Notes: generated by a model from the sequence alone, not told the origin. A DNA stretch of 64,000 bases from Phenylobacterium conjunctum (GCF_042679085.1 NZ_JBHTLQ010000011.1:28796-92795), one strand, 5' to 3'. Positions 16,462 to 25,267 are shown, numbered from the stretch's first letter. Numbers and translations: made by a program.

Positions 16462-16492
16462 GGAGCTCCCCTCCCCGCAGGGGGGGCTTTAG
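16462..16492. terminator. GC-rich palindromes between convergent genes
   Basis: GGGGAGCTCCCC followed by CTCCCCGCAGGGGGGG and CTTT lies between the convergent hydrolase and M23 genes. It can fold on either strand and could end transcription from the left; the T-run is short. Confidence 0.4.
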
Positions 16493-16493
16493 G

Positions 16494-17384
16494 TTACGAA
16501 CACGGCGTCCCGTCCAGCTGCCGCTGATAGGCGGCGACCAGGCTGAGGTAGGGGGGCAGGAAGGTGTGGATCACCACGGGCTTGCCGTCGGTGGTGGTCC
16601 CGGCGACGCCGGCCCGCATCTCGAAGTGGGTGTGGATGGTGGTGGGCGTCTTGCCGAAGTCGTTGGAGGTCTTGCCCAGGTGGTCGCCGGCCTTGACCTC
16701 GGAGCCCTCGTGGACCGCCAACTCCTTCATGGTCATGTGCAGGTAGCGATAGACCCGGTGCGGCGGGGCCGCGGCGACCAGGGTGACGGTGTAGGTCCCG
16801 ATGTCGGTGATGACGCCATCCTCGGCGGCCAGCACCCAATGGGCGTTCTTCTTGCAGCTGGCCGGGCGGATGTCCTGGCCCTGGTGGCCTGTGCCCGAGG
16901 CGCAGACCGGACTGGCATAGCCGCGGGCCTCACAGAAGTTGTCGCGCCAGGGCAGGGAATAGTTGGAGGCGTCGCACTGGCTGGGCTTGTCCTTCGGCCC
17001 CTTGCCGCCGCCCGCCCCATAGACCTGGGAATTGGCGAAGCCGCCGTCGGCCATGGGGAAGCAGAGATTGGGCGACCAGACCGTGCGGTCGAGATAGCCG
17101 GAGCCTGAGCCCGGGATCAGGTCGCCGGCCTCGCCATGCTGGAAGCTGGCGACCACCGGAGGGGCCTCGCCGGGATTGGCCGGGCTAGCGGGGCCGGCGG
17201 GCAGGGCCTCGTCCGAGGGCTGTTCCGCGCCGCCGTCGCCGACCGGCTCGCCGGGATCGGCGGCCGGCGTGGGGTGAGCCGGCGTCGCGGGCTGCCCCGG
17301 CTGGGCCGGCGCGGGCGGCTGCTTTTTTTCGCAGGCGGTCAGGGCCAGCAGGGCGAGCGAGGCCAGAAGGACGGTCTTGCGCAT
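16494..17384 (-). CDS. M23-family peptidase-like lipoprotein
   Basis: 296 residues. A lipobox LTAC places the lipid anchor at C18; a long Pro/Ala/Gly-rich linker (about 20-85) follows. The C-terminal LytM fold has GHQGQD (first His and Asp) and THTHFEM (HxH), the zinc-binding pattern of M23 endopeptidases, so an active or near-active peptidoglycan hydrolase or regulator in the periplasm is likely. Its start lies two bases after the end of the broken gene upstream, which suggests they were one operon. Confidence 0.85.
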   Translation of the reverse strand: MRKTVLLASLALLALTACEKKQPPAPAQPGQPATPAHPTPAADPGEPVGDGGAEQPSDEALPAGPASPANPGEAPPVVASFQHGEAGDLIPGSGSGYLDRTVWSPNLCFPMADGGFANSQVYGAGGGKGPKDKPSQCDASNYSLPWRDNFCEARGYASPVCASGTGHQGQDIRPASCKKNAHWVLAAEDGVITDIGTYTVTLVAAAPPHRVYRYLHMTMKELAVHEGSEVKAGDHLGKTSNDFGKTPTTIHTHFEMRAGVAGTTTDGKPVVIHTFLPPYLSLVAAYQRQLDGTPCS

Positions 17385-17386
17385 GG

Positions 17387-17992
17387 TCAGCCTCCCAGAC
17401 CGGCGGCCTGGCGGGCGGCCTTGCCCATCACCACGCTGGTGGAGCGAGCCACCAGCTGGCGGACCAGGGCGTCATCGCGGCAGCGGGCGTCGGTGGGTTC
17501 GTCGCAGCGAAGCTCCACCGTGTAGAGCACCCCGTAGCGGACAAAGCTGGCCAGCTGGCCGTCGATGGTGCGCTGGATCACTAGGTCCTCCGGGCCGACC
17601 TGGGTGCGCAAGGGCGCGGTGACCGGCAGGCTGACCTTGGCGGTGGTCCCGGTGAGCGCCCAGCCGGCGCCGGCGATGTCGGCGCTGATCGCGTAGTAGT
17701 CGCCGAAGGAATAGATCCGGGCCGTTTAGAAGCCCGGCGCAACCGGCAGCAGGATCGGCAGGCGGGTGCGGTCGACAGTGGCCTGATCAAGGCCCAGCCC
17801 CGCGGCGGCCTGAGGCCCTTGGCCCTGGCTCTGGCGCAGGCCCCCAACGGCGGCGGCCCAGTCGACGCCGCCCCGCGGGGCGGCCGTGGCGCGGGTCAGA
17901 GGCGTGGAGGGCCGGACCTGGGAGGCCGCCGGCGCGGCCGCGAGCGCCAGCGCCACCAGCAATCCCAGACGCGGCAGGTTTCGTGGTTCCAT
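17387..17992 (-). pseudogene. Secreted hypothetical protein gene interrupted by an in-frame TAA
   Basis: From ATG 17992 a signal peptide (LGLLVALALAAAPAASQ) and 88 codons run to TAA at 17728-17726. The same frame then continues without shift for another 112 codons (TARIYSFGDYYAISADIAGA ... GKAARQAAGLGG) to a TGA at 17389-17387. The two parts join naturally across DRTRLPILLPVAPGF and ARIYSFGDYY. A single nonsense change in a 201-residue protein is the simplest reading. I do not know the family. The M23 gene follows immediately. Confidence 0.75.
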
Positions 17993-18116
17993 CGTCAGCC
18001 CCCCGGCTTGATCCCCAGATTGAGCATGGCTGCTTTTTCAGGGCTTGTTAACCAAAGGTTGCGGCCGGGCGGCCGGAATTCGCCTCCGGTGACGTGGCGT
18101 CGTGGGCGGCGCGCAA

Positions 18117-18145
18117 TTGAACGGTCCCCGTATCGGGGCTATATC
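18117..18145 (+). promoter_or_regulatory. Predicted housekeeping promoter for panD
   Basis: TTGAAC (18117-18122), 17 bases, TATATC (18140-18145), with transcription expected near 18152 and the panD ATG at 18175. A GTCCCCGTATCGGGGC palindrome fills the spacer. Confidence 0.55.
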
Positions 18146-18174
18146 CGCGCTCCCCGCATCAGAGAGACCTCCCC

Positions 18175-18531
18175 ATGCTCGTGACCCTGATGAAGGCCAA
18201 GCTGCACCGCGCGACGGTGACCCAGGCCGACATGGACTATGAAGGCTCCATCGCCATCGACCGTGATCTGCTGGACGCCTCGGGCATCCTGCCGCACGAG
18301 CAGGTGGACGTGCTGAACATCACCACCGGCGCCCGGTTCACCACCTACGCCATCGAGGCGCCGCGCGGCTCCAAGGTCATCGGCGTGAACGGCGCCGCCG
18401 CCCGCCTGGTCCAGACCAACGACAAGGTGATCATCGTCACCTACGGCATGCTGCCGGAGGAAGAGGCGCGGAACTATTCGCCCACCGTCGTGCTGCTGGA
18501 CGACGGCAATCAGATCAAGAAGGCCGCGTGA
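18175..18531 (+). CDS. panD: Aspartate 1-decarboxylase
   Basis: 118 residues, the usual length. PanD makes beta-alanine from aspartate for pantothenate and CoA. The proenzyme self-cleaves between G24 and S25 in DYEGSIAID to give the pyruvoyl cofactor; K9 near the start and the later TYGMLPEEEA are also typical. AGAGAGACC precedes the ATG. The following lipoprotein gene starts within its stop codon. Confidence 0.95.
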   Translation: MLVTLMKAKLHRATVTQADMDYEGSIAIDRDLLDASGILPHEQVDVLNITTGARFTTYAIEAPRGSKVIGVNGAAARLVQTNDKVIIVTYGMLPEEEARNYSPTVVLLDDGNQIKKAA

Positions 18532-18995
18532 TGCGCCCCGCGGCGGCTCTCGTCCTTGTCACCCTGGGGCTTGTTCCGCTGAGCTTGGCCGCCTGCGCGC
18601 CCCAGGCCGGCAAGGCGATCAACAAGGACCAGCTGGACGATGCGGTCGGCGCGGCTATCGGCGATCCCAACACCTGCGTGGTGCTGGCCTCGCGCAGCGG
18701 CAAGACCGTGGTCTACGAGTTCGGCAACTACCTGACCTGCACCCATCCCTGGCCGGACTGCGCCGGGGGCAAGCGTACGGCGCGGGACTTCCTGAACCAG
18801 ACCATCGGCAAGGCCGAGGCGACCCGTGAGAGCTGCGCCAGCCTGGAAGACGGCTCGCGCGGCGTGGCGTGGTCGGCCGGCCCGACGCCGGATCCGGACC
18901 TGGCCTACGCCGCGGCCATGGAAGGCCCGAACGTGCCGCCGGGCGTGGTCATCGCCGACAAGCTAAAGGCGGCGTTCGAGAAGGCGGGGCTTTAG
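18531..18995 (+). CDS. Hypothetical lipoprotein
   Basis: 154 residues from ATG 18531, which shares an A with the panD stop (TGATG). A hydrophobic leader ends in a lipobox-like SLAAC. The mature part has DPNTCVVLASRSGKTVVYEF, TCTHPWPDC and ESCASLED, so cysteines are likely paired in the periplasm. No family recognised. Coupling to panD is probably transcriptional convenience. Confidence 0.65.
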   Translation: MRPAAALVLVTLGLVPLSLAACAPQAGKAINKDQLDDAVGAAIGDPNTCVVLASRSGKTVVYEFGNYLTCTHPWPDCAGGKRTARDFLNQTIGKAEATRESCASLEDGSRGVAWSAGPTPDPDLAYAAAMEGPNVPPGVVIADKLKAAFEKAGL

Positions 18996-19032
18996 CGGCC
19001 GCCGACGTCACGTCCTCCTGGATTGGCGTCCA

Positions 19033-19056
19033 CGAACCACACGAACCACACGAACG
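19033..19056 (+). repeat. Copy of the 24-bp repeat arm
   Basis: CGAACCACACGAACCACACG and the following bases resemble the left arm of the inverted repeat at 2943-2966 with a few substitutions (GAACC for GAAAA). The right-hand arm is missing here; a different palindrome (19076-19167) follows. Confidence 0.7.
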
Positions 19057-19075
19057 AGGGCTTCTCCCTCTTTGT

Positions 19076-19167
19076 CGTCATGGCCGGCCTTGTGCCGGCC
19101 ACCCATACGCGCCTGATCCTGCCGATACGGAGTTCATGGATGGCCGGGACAAGCCCGGCCATGACGG
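19076..19167. repeat. Palindromic intergenic repeat pair (family D)
   Basis: The left end CGTCATGGCCGGCCTTGTGC and the right end (19136-19167, ATGGCCGGGACAAGCCCGGC...ATGACGG) are reverse complements with a few mismatches. Elements of the GTCATGGCCGGGCTTGTCCC type are common between genes in alphaproteobacteria (recalled knowledge). It lies between two convergent genes. Confidence 0.8.
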
Positions 19168-19177
19168 CTTTGGGGGT

Positions 19178-19915
19178 TTACCGGCCCAGTTCGTACACCG
19201 CGCTGATGTCGACGCGGACGGCGATTTCGCCGGCGGCGACAGGGGTGGACTCGGCCTTGTCGAAGCGGGCCATGGCCAGCATCGGCACGGGCGAGGGCGG
19301 GGTGTAGCCGCCGCCTTCCGACAGGGTGACCAGGCGCTGGACCTTGTAGCCGGTGGCCGCCGCATAGAGGTTGGCCTTGGCGGCGAGCGCCTTGACCGCT
19401 TGCAGCCGGGCGGCGTTCTCGGCCGCGGACGGATCGGACAGGCCGAAATTGATGCCGTTGACCTGGTTGGCGCCGGCGTTGACCGTGGCGTCCACCGCCT
19501 GGCCGAGCTTGGCCAGGTCGCGGACCACGATGGTCACCTGGTTGGACGCCTGATAGCCGCGCAGCTTGGGCGGCTCGTTCTGGACGTAGTCGTACTGGGC
19601 CGACAGGTTCAGGTTCGAGGTCTGGACGTCCTTGTCGGCGATCCCGGCCCGCTTCAGGGCGGCGATGACCTTGGTCATCTGGGCGGCGTTGGCCTGCATG
19701 GCGCCGGCCGCGGTCGCAGCCTCGGTGTTCACGCCCAGATTGATGGTCGCCATGTCCGGCGTGACGCGGGTCTCGCCATAGGCCGACAGGTTCAGGGTGG
19801 TGGCCTGAACCCCGGGCGGCGCGGCGGGCGCGGCCGCCTGGGCCAGGGCGGCGGGGGCGGCCGCCGAGGCGGCGATCAGGAGGCCGAAGGCGCCGGCGCG
19901 GGCGAGGGTGGTCAT
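19178..19915 (-). CDS. SIMPL (DUF541) domain periplasmic protein
   Basis: 245 residues from ATG 19915 (GGGAGA upstream). A signal peptide (about 1-25) precedes the DUF541 domain: LNLSAYGETRVTPDMATINL, the YDYVQNEPPKLRGYQASNQV repeat strand, and a C-terminal IAVRVDISAVYEL. SIMPL proteins are periplasmic or outer-membrane linked, related to oxidative stress and envelope functions, without known catalysis. The gene is monocistronic and ends beside repeat D. Confidence 0.9.
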   Translation of the reverse strand: MTTLARAGAFGLLIAASAAAPAALAQAAAPAAPPGVQATTLNLSAYGETRVTPDMATINLGVNTEAATAAGAMQANAAQMTKVIAALKRAGIADKDVQTSNLNLSAQYDYVQNEPPKLRGYQASNQVTIVVRDLAKLGQAVDATVNAGANQVNGINFGLSDPSAAENAARLQAVKALAAKANLYAAATGYKVQRLVTLSEGGGYTPPSPVPMLAMARFDKAESTPVAAGEIAVRVDISAVYELGR

Positions 19916-20069
19916 TGAAGTCTCCCTGAAGGGCTGTGAACTCGAACCTAGCTGCGCCGCTCTCAAAGCGCGAGCGACAGCGCAGGTTCCCCTCCTCGCA
20001 AATCCAACATGAACGCAGGCTTTAAGGCCCGTGCAGCCCGTGGTAACCGAGCGCTCCGCAGCGCTGCAG

Positions 20070-20145
20070 GGGCCTGTAGCTCAATGGTTAGAGCCGACCG
20101 CTCATAACGGTCTGGTTGCAGGTTCGAGTCCTGCCGGGCCCACCA
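20070..20145 (+). tRNA. tRNA with CAT anticodon (Ile2 or elongator Met)
   Basis: 76 bases with encoded CCA. Acceptor GGGCCTG pairs with CGGGCCC (one G-T), D stem GCTC/GAGC, anticodon stem GACCG/CGGTC around loop CTCATAA (anticodon CAT at positions 34-36), T stem GCAGG/CCTGC around TTCGAGT. The eight-base D loop (AATGGTTA) and TGGTT variable loop look more like tRNA-Ile2 (lysidine-modified) than elongator Met, but this cannot be settled by eye. Confidence 0.95.
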
Positions 20146-20216
20146 GCCTTCGCTTGCTTCGCAAGCTACGGCTCGGCAAGCCAGCCCACTGAGTAGGATG
20201 CGAAGCTAGCGAAGGC
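20146..20216. repeat. Inverted repeat directly after the tRNA
   Basis: Arms 20146-20163 (GCCTTCGCTTGCTTCGCA) and 20199-20216 match in 17 of 18 positions, with a 35-base loop. Inside the left arm is a tight hairpin GCTTGC-TTC-GCAAGC (20152-20166). It begins at the first base after the tRNA CCA and may act in 3' end formation or termination. Confidence 0.7.
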
Positions 20217-20223
20217 TGCGTCG

Positions 20224-20628
20224 CTATTCCGCCGCCGCCGCTGCGGCGATTTCGTGGGCGGGGGTCCAGACGTAGGCGTTGACGAGGCCTGGGGTCAGGC
20301 GGCCCTGGTCCTGGTAGCCCTTGAGCTCCAGCAGCAGGCCGGGGTCGATTGAGGCGAAGCGGGAGCCGAAGCTGACGCCGCCCTTGTTGTCGGGGCCGGG
20401 CGCGAAGAGGGCGGCGTTGATCTCGGGCTGCTTGATGACGAGCATGGCGGCGGCCTTGCGCGCCATGTGCGGCTGGGCGCTCGCCAGGTTCGGGGTGCGG
20501 GCGAACTCGTCCGTGATCATCCGGACCAGCTTGAGGGTCGGGATCGTGCGCAAATGGGCCACGACGTCGAACGACACGAGGTTCGACAGTTCCAGGTCCA
20601 ATACGGTGTCATTGAGCAGGAAATGCAC
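20224..20628 (-). CDS. Hypothetical protein
   Basis: 134 residues. Two GTG codons are possible starts (20634 and 20628); AGGAGG at 20642-20637 is two bases from the first but eight from the second, so 20628 is chosen. No signal peptide or membrane helix. Motifs seen are LNDTVLDLELSNLVSFDVV, a central KAAAMLVIKQPEINAALFAP and an Ala-rich tail. I do not recognise the family. It is divergent from the acyl-CoA dehydrogenase gene. Confidence 0.7.
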   Translation of the reverse strand: MHFLLNDTVLDLELSNLVSFDVVAHLRTIPTLKLVRMITDEFARTPNLASAQPHMARKAAAMLVIKQPEINAALFAPGPDNKGGVSFGSRFASIDPGLLLELKGYQDQGRLTPGLVNAYVWTPAHEIAAAAAAE

Positions 20629-20799
20629 CGCCACGCCCTCCTTTCCACAGCGCGGGAATTTCGCCGAACGCGGTTAGGGCTTGGTTGACACCTGGCTACG
20701 GGGTGACCCGGATTGGGGCGCGCGGGGCGGCTTGCCTTCCGCACGGACAGCCGGCGAAGCTGGCCGCCAATTCAAAAGCGACAAGACGAGGAAACGACC

Positions 20800-22035
20800 A
20801 TGGCCATCGACTTCGACATTCCGGCGGAGGCCAAGGCCATCCGCGAGACGGTGCGCGCCTGGGTGCAGGACGAGTGCATCCCGGCCGAGAAGCGCCTGGT
20901 CGCCGGCGAGGACTACAAGACCGTGCTGGGCGAGCTGCGCACCAAGGCGCGGGCGCGGGGCCTGTGGTGCCCCTTCATCCCCAAGGAATACGGCGGCATG
21001 GGCCTGGGCCCGCTGGCCAACGCCCTGGTGCAGATGGAGTTGGGCGAGAGCTATCTGGGCGCCCTGTCGATGAACACCCAAGGACCTGATGACGCCACCA
21101 TGCTGACCCTGCTGGAGCACGGCACGCCGTTCCAGAAGGAGAAGTACCTGAAGCCGCTGCTGAACGGCGAGAAGCGCATCTGCTACTCGATGACCGAGAA
21201 GGCGGCCGGCGCCGACGCCACCGGCATGCAGACCCGCGCGGTCAAGGACGGCAACGAGAACTACATCCTGAACGGCGAGAAGTGGTTCTCCTCGGCCGCC
21301 AGCGTCGCCGATATCGCCGTGGTGATGGCCAAGACCGACCCGGACGCCCCGCGCCACCGCCAGTTCTCGACCTTCATCGTCGAGCTGCCCAACCCCGGCT
21401 ATCGCATCGTGCGCGACATCGGGACCATGGCCGCTGAAGGCCCGCTCTCCCACGTGCTGGGCGGCGGGCATTCCGAGGTCGAGATCAAGGACCTGGTGGT
21501 GCCGGCCGAGAACCTGCTGGGCGGGGAGGGCAACGGCTTCGCCATGGGCCAGCACCGCCTGGCCTACGGCCGTCTGCGTCACGGGATGCACAATGTCGCT
21601 ATGGCCCAGCGGGCGCTCGACCTGGCCACCGCCCACGTGACCAGCCGCTCAACCTTCGGCAAGCCGCTGGACGAGCGCCAGGGGGTGCAGTGGATGCTGG
21701 CGGACTGCGCCAGCGAACTCTACATGGCCCGGCTGATGCTGATGCACATCGCCTACAAGGCCGAGCGCGGCATGGACCTTCGGCAGGAGAACTCCATCGC
21801 CAAGGTGTTCCTGGCCCACATGGTGCACAAGGTGGTGGACACCGCCATCCAGCTGCACGGGGCGCTGGGCTATTCCACCGATACGCCCCTGGCGCGCTGG
21901 TACACTCACATCCGCTCGCAGCGGCTGGTGGATGGGCCGGACGAGGTGCACCGCTGGACGGTGGGCCGCAATGTGATCAAGGCCTTCAAGGAACACGGCA
22001 CCACGGCCTCGGCGGCCGGCGGCGACCTGCTCTGA
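20800..22035 (+). CDS. Acyl-CoA dehydrogenase (ACAD10/11-like)
   Basis: 411 residues from ATG 20800. Full dehydrogenase fold: N-terminal helical domain (WCPFIPKEYGGMGLG), beta domain with YSMTEKAAGADAT and GEKWFSSAAS, C-terminal helices with STFGKPLDERQGVQWMLADC and IQLHGALGYS. Near the C-terminus VDGPDEVHRW replaces the YEGT segment that carries the catalytic Glu in short/medium-chain enzymes, as in the ACAD10/11-like group. It oxidises an acyl-CoA with FAD; substrate unknown. Confidence 0.9.
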   Translation: MAIDFDIPAEAKAIRETVRAWVQDECIPAEKRLVAGEDYKTVLGELRTKARARGLWCPFIPKEYGGMGLGPLANALVQMELGESYLGALSMNTQGPDDATMLTLLEHGTPFQKEKYLKPLLNGEKRICYSMTEKAAGADATGMQTRAVKDGNENYILNGEKWFSSAASVADIAVVMAKTDPDAPRHRQFSTFIVELPNPGYRIVRDIGTMAAEGPLSHVLGGGHSEVEIKDLVVPAENLLGGEGNGFAMGQHRLAYGRLRHGMHNVAMAQRALDLATAHVTSRSTFGKPLDERQGVQWMLADCASELYMARLMLMHIAYKAERGMDLRQENSIAKVFLAHMVHKVVDTAIQLHGALGYSTDTPLARWYTHIRSQRLVDGPDEVHRWTVGRNVIKAFKEHGTTASAAGGDLL

Positions 22036-22062
22036 GGCCCTAGAGGGGTGGCGGCCCGGCCG

Positions 22063-22437
22063 TCACCCCTTAAGGGCGTTCACATAGGTTCCCATGTCGA
22101 AGTAGTCGCGCCAGACGGCGATCTTGCCGTCGCGCATCTCAAAGACCCCGCAGCAGGGCAGGTTGACCGGCTTGGCGCCGACCAGGGTGCGGTCCAGGCG
22201 CTCGGCGATGACCACGTCGCCCTTGGACATCAGGTTGAGGATGTCCCACTCGGTGGCGGTCCAGTCCTTCAGGAAGGCCCCGATGAAGCCCTTCAGGGCT
22301 GCATGCCCCGCGACCGGCTGGGTCGGCATGTTGTGATAGACGCCATCGGGGGTGAAGAAGGCCGTCAGCTCCTCCGGATCGCGCCGGCTCCAGGCCTCGA
22401 TGAACGTCCGGATGATGTCTTCGTTGGCCTGGCTCAC
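22063..22437 (-). CDS. Limonene-1,2-epoxide hydrolase-like protein (SnoaL fold)
   Basis: 124 residues from GTG 22437 with GGGAGG five bases upstream. The cone-shaped fold is suggested by TFIEAWSRRDPEELTAFFTP, and the catalytic Arg/Asp pairs of the limonene epoxide hydrolase family by ERLDRT and WRDYFDM. It likely opens an epoxide or acts on a related small molecule. It is convergent with the dehydrogenase gene and lies close to a peptidase gene on the same strand. Confidence 0.75.
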   Translation of the reverse strand: MSQANEDIIRTFIEAWSRRDPEELTAFFTPDGVYHNMPTQPVAGHAALKGFIGAFLKDWTATEWDILNLMSKGDVVIAERLDRTLVGAKPVNLPCCGVFEMRDGKIAVWRDYFDMGTYVNALKG

Positions 22438-22466
22438 GCGCGCCTCCCTTTGGGCTTTTGACCTGC

Positions 22467-23678
22467 TTAGCGGTTCCCGAACGGGGCCTCCAGGCTGACC
22501 TGGGGTTCGGTGAACCAGGCCGCGCCGTCCTCGGTGACGTAGAAGTGGTCTTCCAGGCGCACGCCGAACTGGTCGGGGATGACGATCATCGGCTCATTGG
22601 AGAAGCACATGCCGGGCTGCAGCGGGGTCTTGTCGCCGCGCACCAGATAGGGCGCCTCGTGGATCGACAGACCGATGCCGTGGCCGGTGCGATGGGGCAG
22701 GCCGGGCAGGGCGTAGTCGGGGCCGAGGCCCTCGGCTTCCAGGACGGCGCGGGCGACGGCGTCGATCTGTTCGCAAGGCACGCCCGGCTTCACGGCGGCG
22801 AAGGCGGCGGCCTGGGCGCGCTTCTCGATCTCCCAGATCCGGCGGTGTTCGGGGCTGGGTTCACCGAAGACATAGGTGCGGGTGATGTCGGAGTTGTAGC
22901 CCTGGACCCGGCAGCCGGTGTCGATCAGCACCAGGTCGCCGGACGTGAGCGTCTGTTCGCCGGGCAGGCCGTGGGGATAGGCGCTGGCCACCCCGAACTG
23001 CACCGCGCAAAAGCTGGAGCCGTCATCGGCCCCGAGCGCCCGATGCGCCTGATCGATGAAGCGGCGGACCTCGCCGGTGGTGATCCCCTCGGCCAGGATG
23101 CGGGCGGCGCGGCGGTGGACTTCCAGGGTCATGGCCTTGGCCTGGGCCATCAGGGCCAGTTCGGCCGGCGACTTTGTCATCCGGCAGCCGTCGACCACCG
23201 GCGCGGCCTCCAACAGTTCCAGGCCAGGGGACGTCTTGGCCAGGCCATTGGCGACCGAGAAGGGCGCGGCGGGGTCGAGGGCCAGGCGGGTGGCTCCCAG
23301 GTCGGCGAGCATGGCGGCGGCGAGCGCGCAGGGGTTTTCGTGCTCCTCCCACAGGGCGATCCCGGCCGCGATGGCGAGGCTGGCTTCCAGGGAGCCCAGT
23401 TCGAAGCGCGGGCAGATCATGCGCGGGGCGCCGTCCACCGGCAGCAGCAGGGCCACCAGGCGCTCCGTGGCGCCCCAGGCGACGCCGGTGAAATAGCGCA
23501 GGCTGGCGCCGGCGGTGATCAGCAGGGCCTGGGCGCCCATCTCGCGGGTCAGGGCGCGGGCGCGGTCCAGGCGTTGGAGTCGCTCGTCCTGGCTGATGGG
23601 CGCCGCGGGGGTCGGCCAGGGGCGCAGGTCCGCCAGTTCCGCCGCCGCGGTCGAGCCGCCAATCCCGTATCCCGCCAT
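22467..23678 (-). CDS. M24-family aminopeptidase (Xaa-Pro dipeptidase type)
   Basis: 403 residues. An N-terminal creatinase-like domain (about 1-170) precedes the pita-bread domain with all five metal ligands: Asp in LIDTGC, Asp in YNSDITR, His in GHGIGLSIHE, Glu in FSNEPMI and Glu in VRLEDHFYVTE. It hydrolyses peptides with proline at the second position, or related amides, in the cytoplasm. The LEH-like gene lies 29 bases downstream on the same strand. Confidence 0.9.
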   Translation of the reverse strand: MAGYGIGGSTAAAELADLRPWPTPAAPISQDERLQRLDRARALTREMGAQALLITAGASLRYFTGVAWGATERLVALLLPVDGAPRMICPRFELGSLEASLAIAAGIALWEEHENPCALAAAMLADLGATRLALDPAAPFSVANGLAKTSPGLELLEAAPVVDGCRMTKSPAELALMAQAKAMTLEVHRRAARILAEGITTGEVRRFIDQAHRALGADDGSSFCAVQFGVASAYPHGLPGEQTLTSGDLVLIDTGCRVQGYNSDITRTYVFGEPSPEHRRIWEIEKRAQAAAFAAVKPGVPCEQIDAVARAVLEAEGLGPDYALPGLPHRTGHGIGLSIHEAPYLVRGDKTPLQPGMCFSNEPMIVIPDQFGVRLEDHFYVTEDGAAWFTEPQVSLEAPFGNR

Positions 23679-23787
23679 CTCTTCGATCCCTCGCCTTACC
23701 CAAATCGGGCCACGTCGCCGGCCTGAGTAAACCCAAATTCAACCCGCGCACCGCGAGATGGTAGCCCAGCAACCGGGACGGGTTTCC

Positions 23788-24747
23788 ATGAGCGCGCGGC
23801 GCAGTCTTCCCAGCACTAATCTCACGCGGGCCGATCTTTCGGAACTGTGCGTGCTGGTGGTGGACGACCATGGCCATACCGCGCGCCTGATCGCCGACAT
23901 CCTGCGCGCCGGCGGGGTAGGGCGGGTGCATGTGAAGACCGACTCCAAGCACGCCCTGGCTAGCCTGCACGCGATCAATCCGGACATCATCTTCACCGAC
24001 CGGATGATGCCCTACATGGACGGCCTGACCTTTGCGCAGACCATCCGCCAGGCGGCCCTGGTGGGCGGCGACGTCGTCCCCCGTCCGGAAATCCCCATCG
24101 TCATGGTCACCAGCCAGGCGGCGCTGCTGGACGTGGAGCTGGCCCGCCAGGCCGGCGTCAACGAGTTCGTGCTGAAGCCCTTCACGCCCGCGGCCCTGCT
24201 GTCGCGGATCGAGCTGGTGCTGCGCAAGCCCCGGCCCTTTGTGGTCAGCGAGTCCTATGTGGGGCCTGACCGGCGTCGCAAGGCGCAGCTGGACTATTCC
24301 GGCCCGACGCGGCGCCGCTCCGATCCGGTGGAAATGTCGGACGCCGGCGAACGCAACCTGACCCGCCAGACCATCGCGGTCGAGCTGGCCGCCCTGCGCC
24401 GGCTGATCCGCGCCCGCGGCGGCCTGGACCGCAGCCTGATGCAGATGACCCACCGGGTGATCCAGCACACCCGCTTCCGCGCCCTGCAGGTGCGCGACCG
24501 CACCGTGGAGCGGACCACAAACTCGCTGCTGGCCTATATCGACGCCGTCGGCGGGCCGGAGGCTTGCGACCGCGAGATCCTGGAAGTGCACTTCGACGCC
24601 ATCGTCACCCTGATGGGGATCGATGAGGCCGACACGGCCCAGGCGGACAAGATCATCCGCAATCTTGAGCTGACGGTGGAGTACAAGGCCGCCGAGCGCC
24701 TGAAGGAAGAGGCGCGGCTCAAGACCGAAATGCCCATCGCGGTCTGA
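23788..24747 (+). CDS. Response regulator with uncharacterised C-terminal helical domain
   Basis: 319 residues from ATG 23788 (GGGACGGG upstream); an in-frame ATG at 23758 is an alternative. The receiver domain has D26/D27, acceptor D71 (FTDRMMPYMDG), the switch residue in MVTSQAA and Lys in VLKPF. After a YVGPDRRRK linker, about 160 residues are predicted helical with no recognised DNA-binding or output motif. It is 25 bases before the GAF-domain gene, so they may share a transcript. No cognate kinase is adjacent. Confidence 0.85.
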   Translation: MSARRSLPSTNLTRADLSELCVLVVDDHGHTARLIADILRAGGVGRVHVKTDSKHALASLHAINPDIIFTDRMMPYMDGLTFAQTIRQAALVGGDVVPRPEIPIVMVTSQAALLDVELARQAGVNEFVLKPFTPAALLSRIELVLRKPRPFVVSESYVGPDRRRKAQLDYSGPTRRRSDPVEMSDAGERNLTRQTIAVELAALRRLIRARGGLDRSLMQMTHRVIQHTRFRALQVRDRTVERTTNSLLAYIDAVGGPEACDREILEVHFDAIVTLMGIDEADTAQADKIIRNLELTVEYKAAERLKEEARLKTEMPIAV

Positions 24748-24772
24748 GACGGACCAGCCTATATGGGCGGCC

Positions 24773-25267
24773 ATGGCCGAAGCCTTCAACGACCTGACCC
24801 TGCCCGCCGAAAAGGCGGAGCGCTACGCCACGCTCGCCGAGGAGATCGCCTCGGTGTTGGCGGGCGAGCCCAACCTGACCGCGCGCATGGCGACGGTGGC
24901 CTCCATGCTGGCCAACAGCTTTGCGCACTATTTCTGGACCGGCTTCTATGTGGTCGACCCGGCCAAGGGCGACGAGCTGGTGGTCGGGCCTTACCAGGGC
25001 ACGCTGGGCTGCCTGCGGATCGCCTTCGGGCGCGGGGTCTGCGGGACGGCGGCGGCGACGCGCACCACCCAGGTGGTGGAGGACGTGCACGCCTTTCCGG
25101 GACACATCGCCTGCGACAGCCGCTCGGCCAGCGAGATCGTGGTCCCGGTGTTCGGCAAGGCGGGCGAGCTGATCGCCGTGCTGGACGTGGATTCCGAGGC
25201 GCCGGCGGCGTTCGACGCGACGGACAAGGCCTGGCTGGAACGCATACTGGCGGCCACCTTCAGCTAG
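24773..25267 (+). CDS. msrC: Free methionine-(R)-sulfoxide reductase (GAF domain)
   Basis: 164 residues forming a single GAF domain. The three catalytic cysteines of fRMsr are present with the family spacing: C80 (LGCLRIAFG), C90 (GVCGTAA) and C114 (HIACDS), 10 and 24 apart as in the E. coli enzyme. It reduces free methionine-R-sulfoxide with thioredoxin in the cytoplasm and so repairs oxidative damage to the methionine pool. Confidence 0.9.
   Translation: MAEAFNDLTLPAEKAERYATLAEEIASVLAGEPNLTARMATVASMLANSFAHYFWTGFYVVDPAKGDELVVGPYQGTLGCLRIAFGRGVCGTAAATRTTQVVEDVHAFPGHIACDSRSASEIVVPVFGKAGELIAVLDVDSEAPAAFDATDKAWLERILAATFS

Noticed and set aside
20146..20216. tRNA-adjacent attachment site of an integrative element
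   Set aside because: There is an inverted repeat after the tRNA but no duplicated tRNA 3' end and no integrase nearby.
20690..20725. TTGACA as a promoter for the dehydrogenase gene at 20800
   Set aside because: No acceptable -10 element 16-18 bases downstream.
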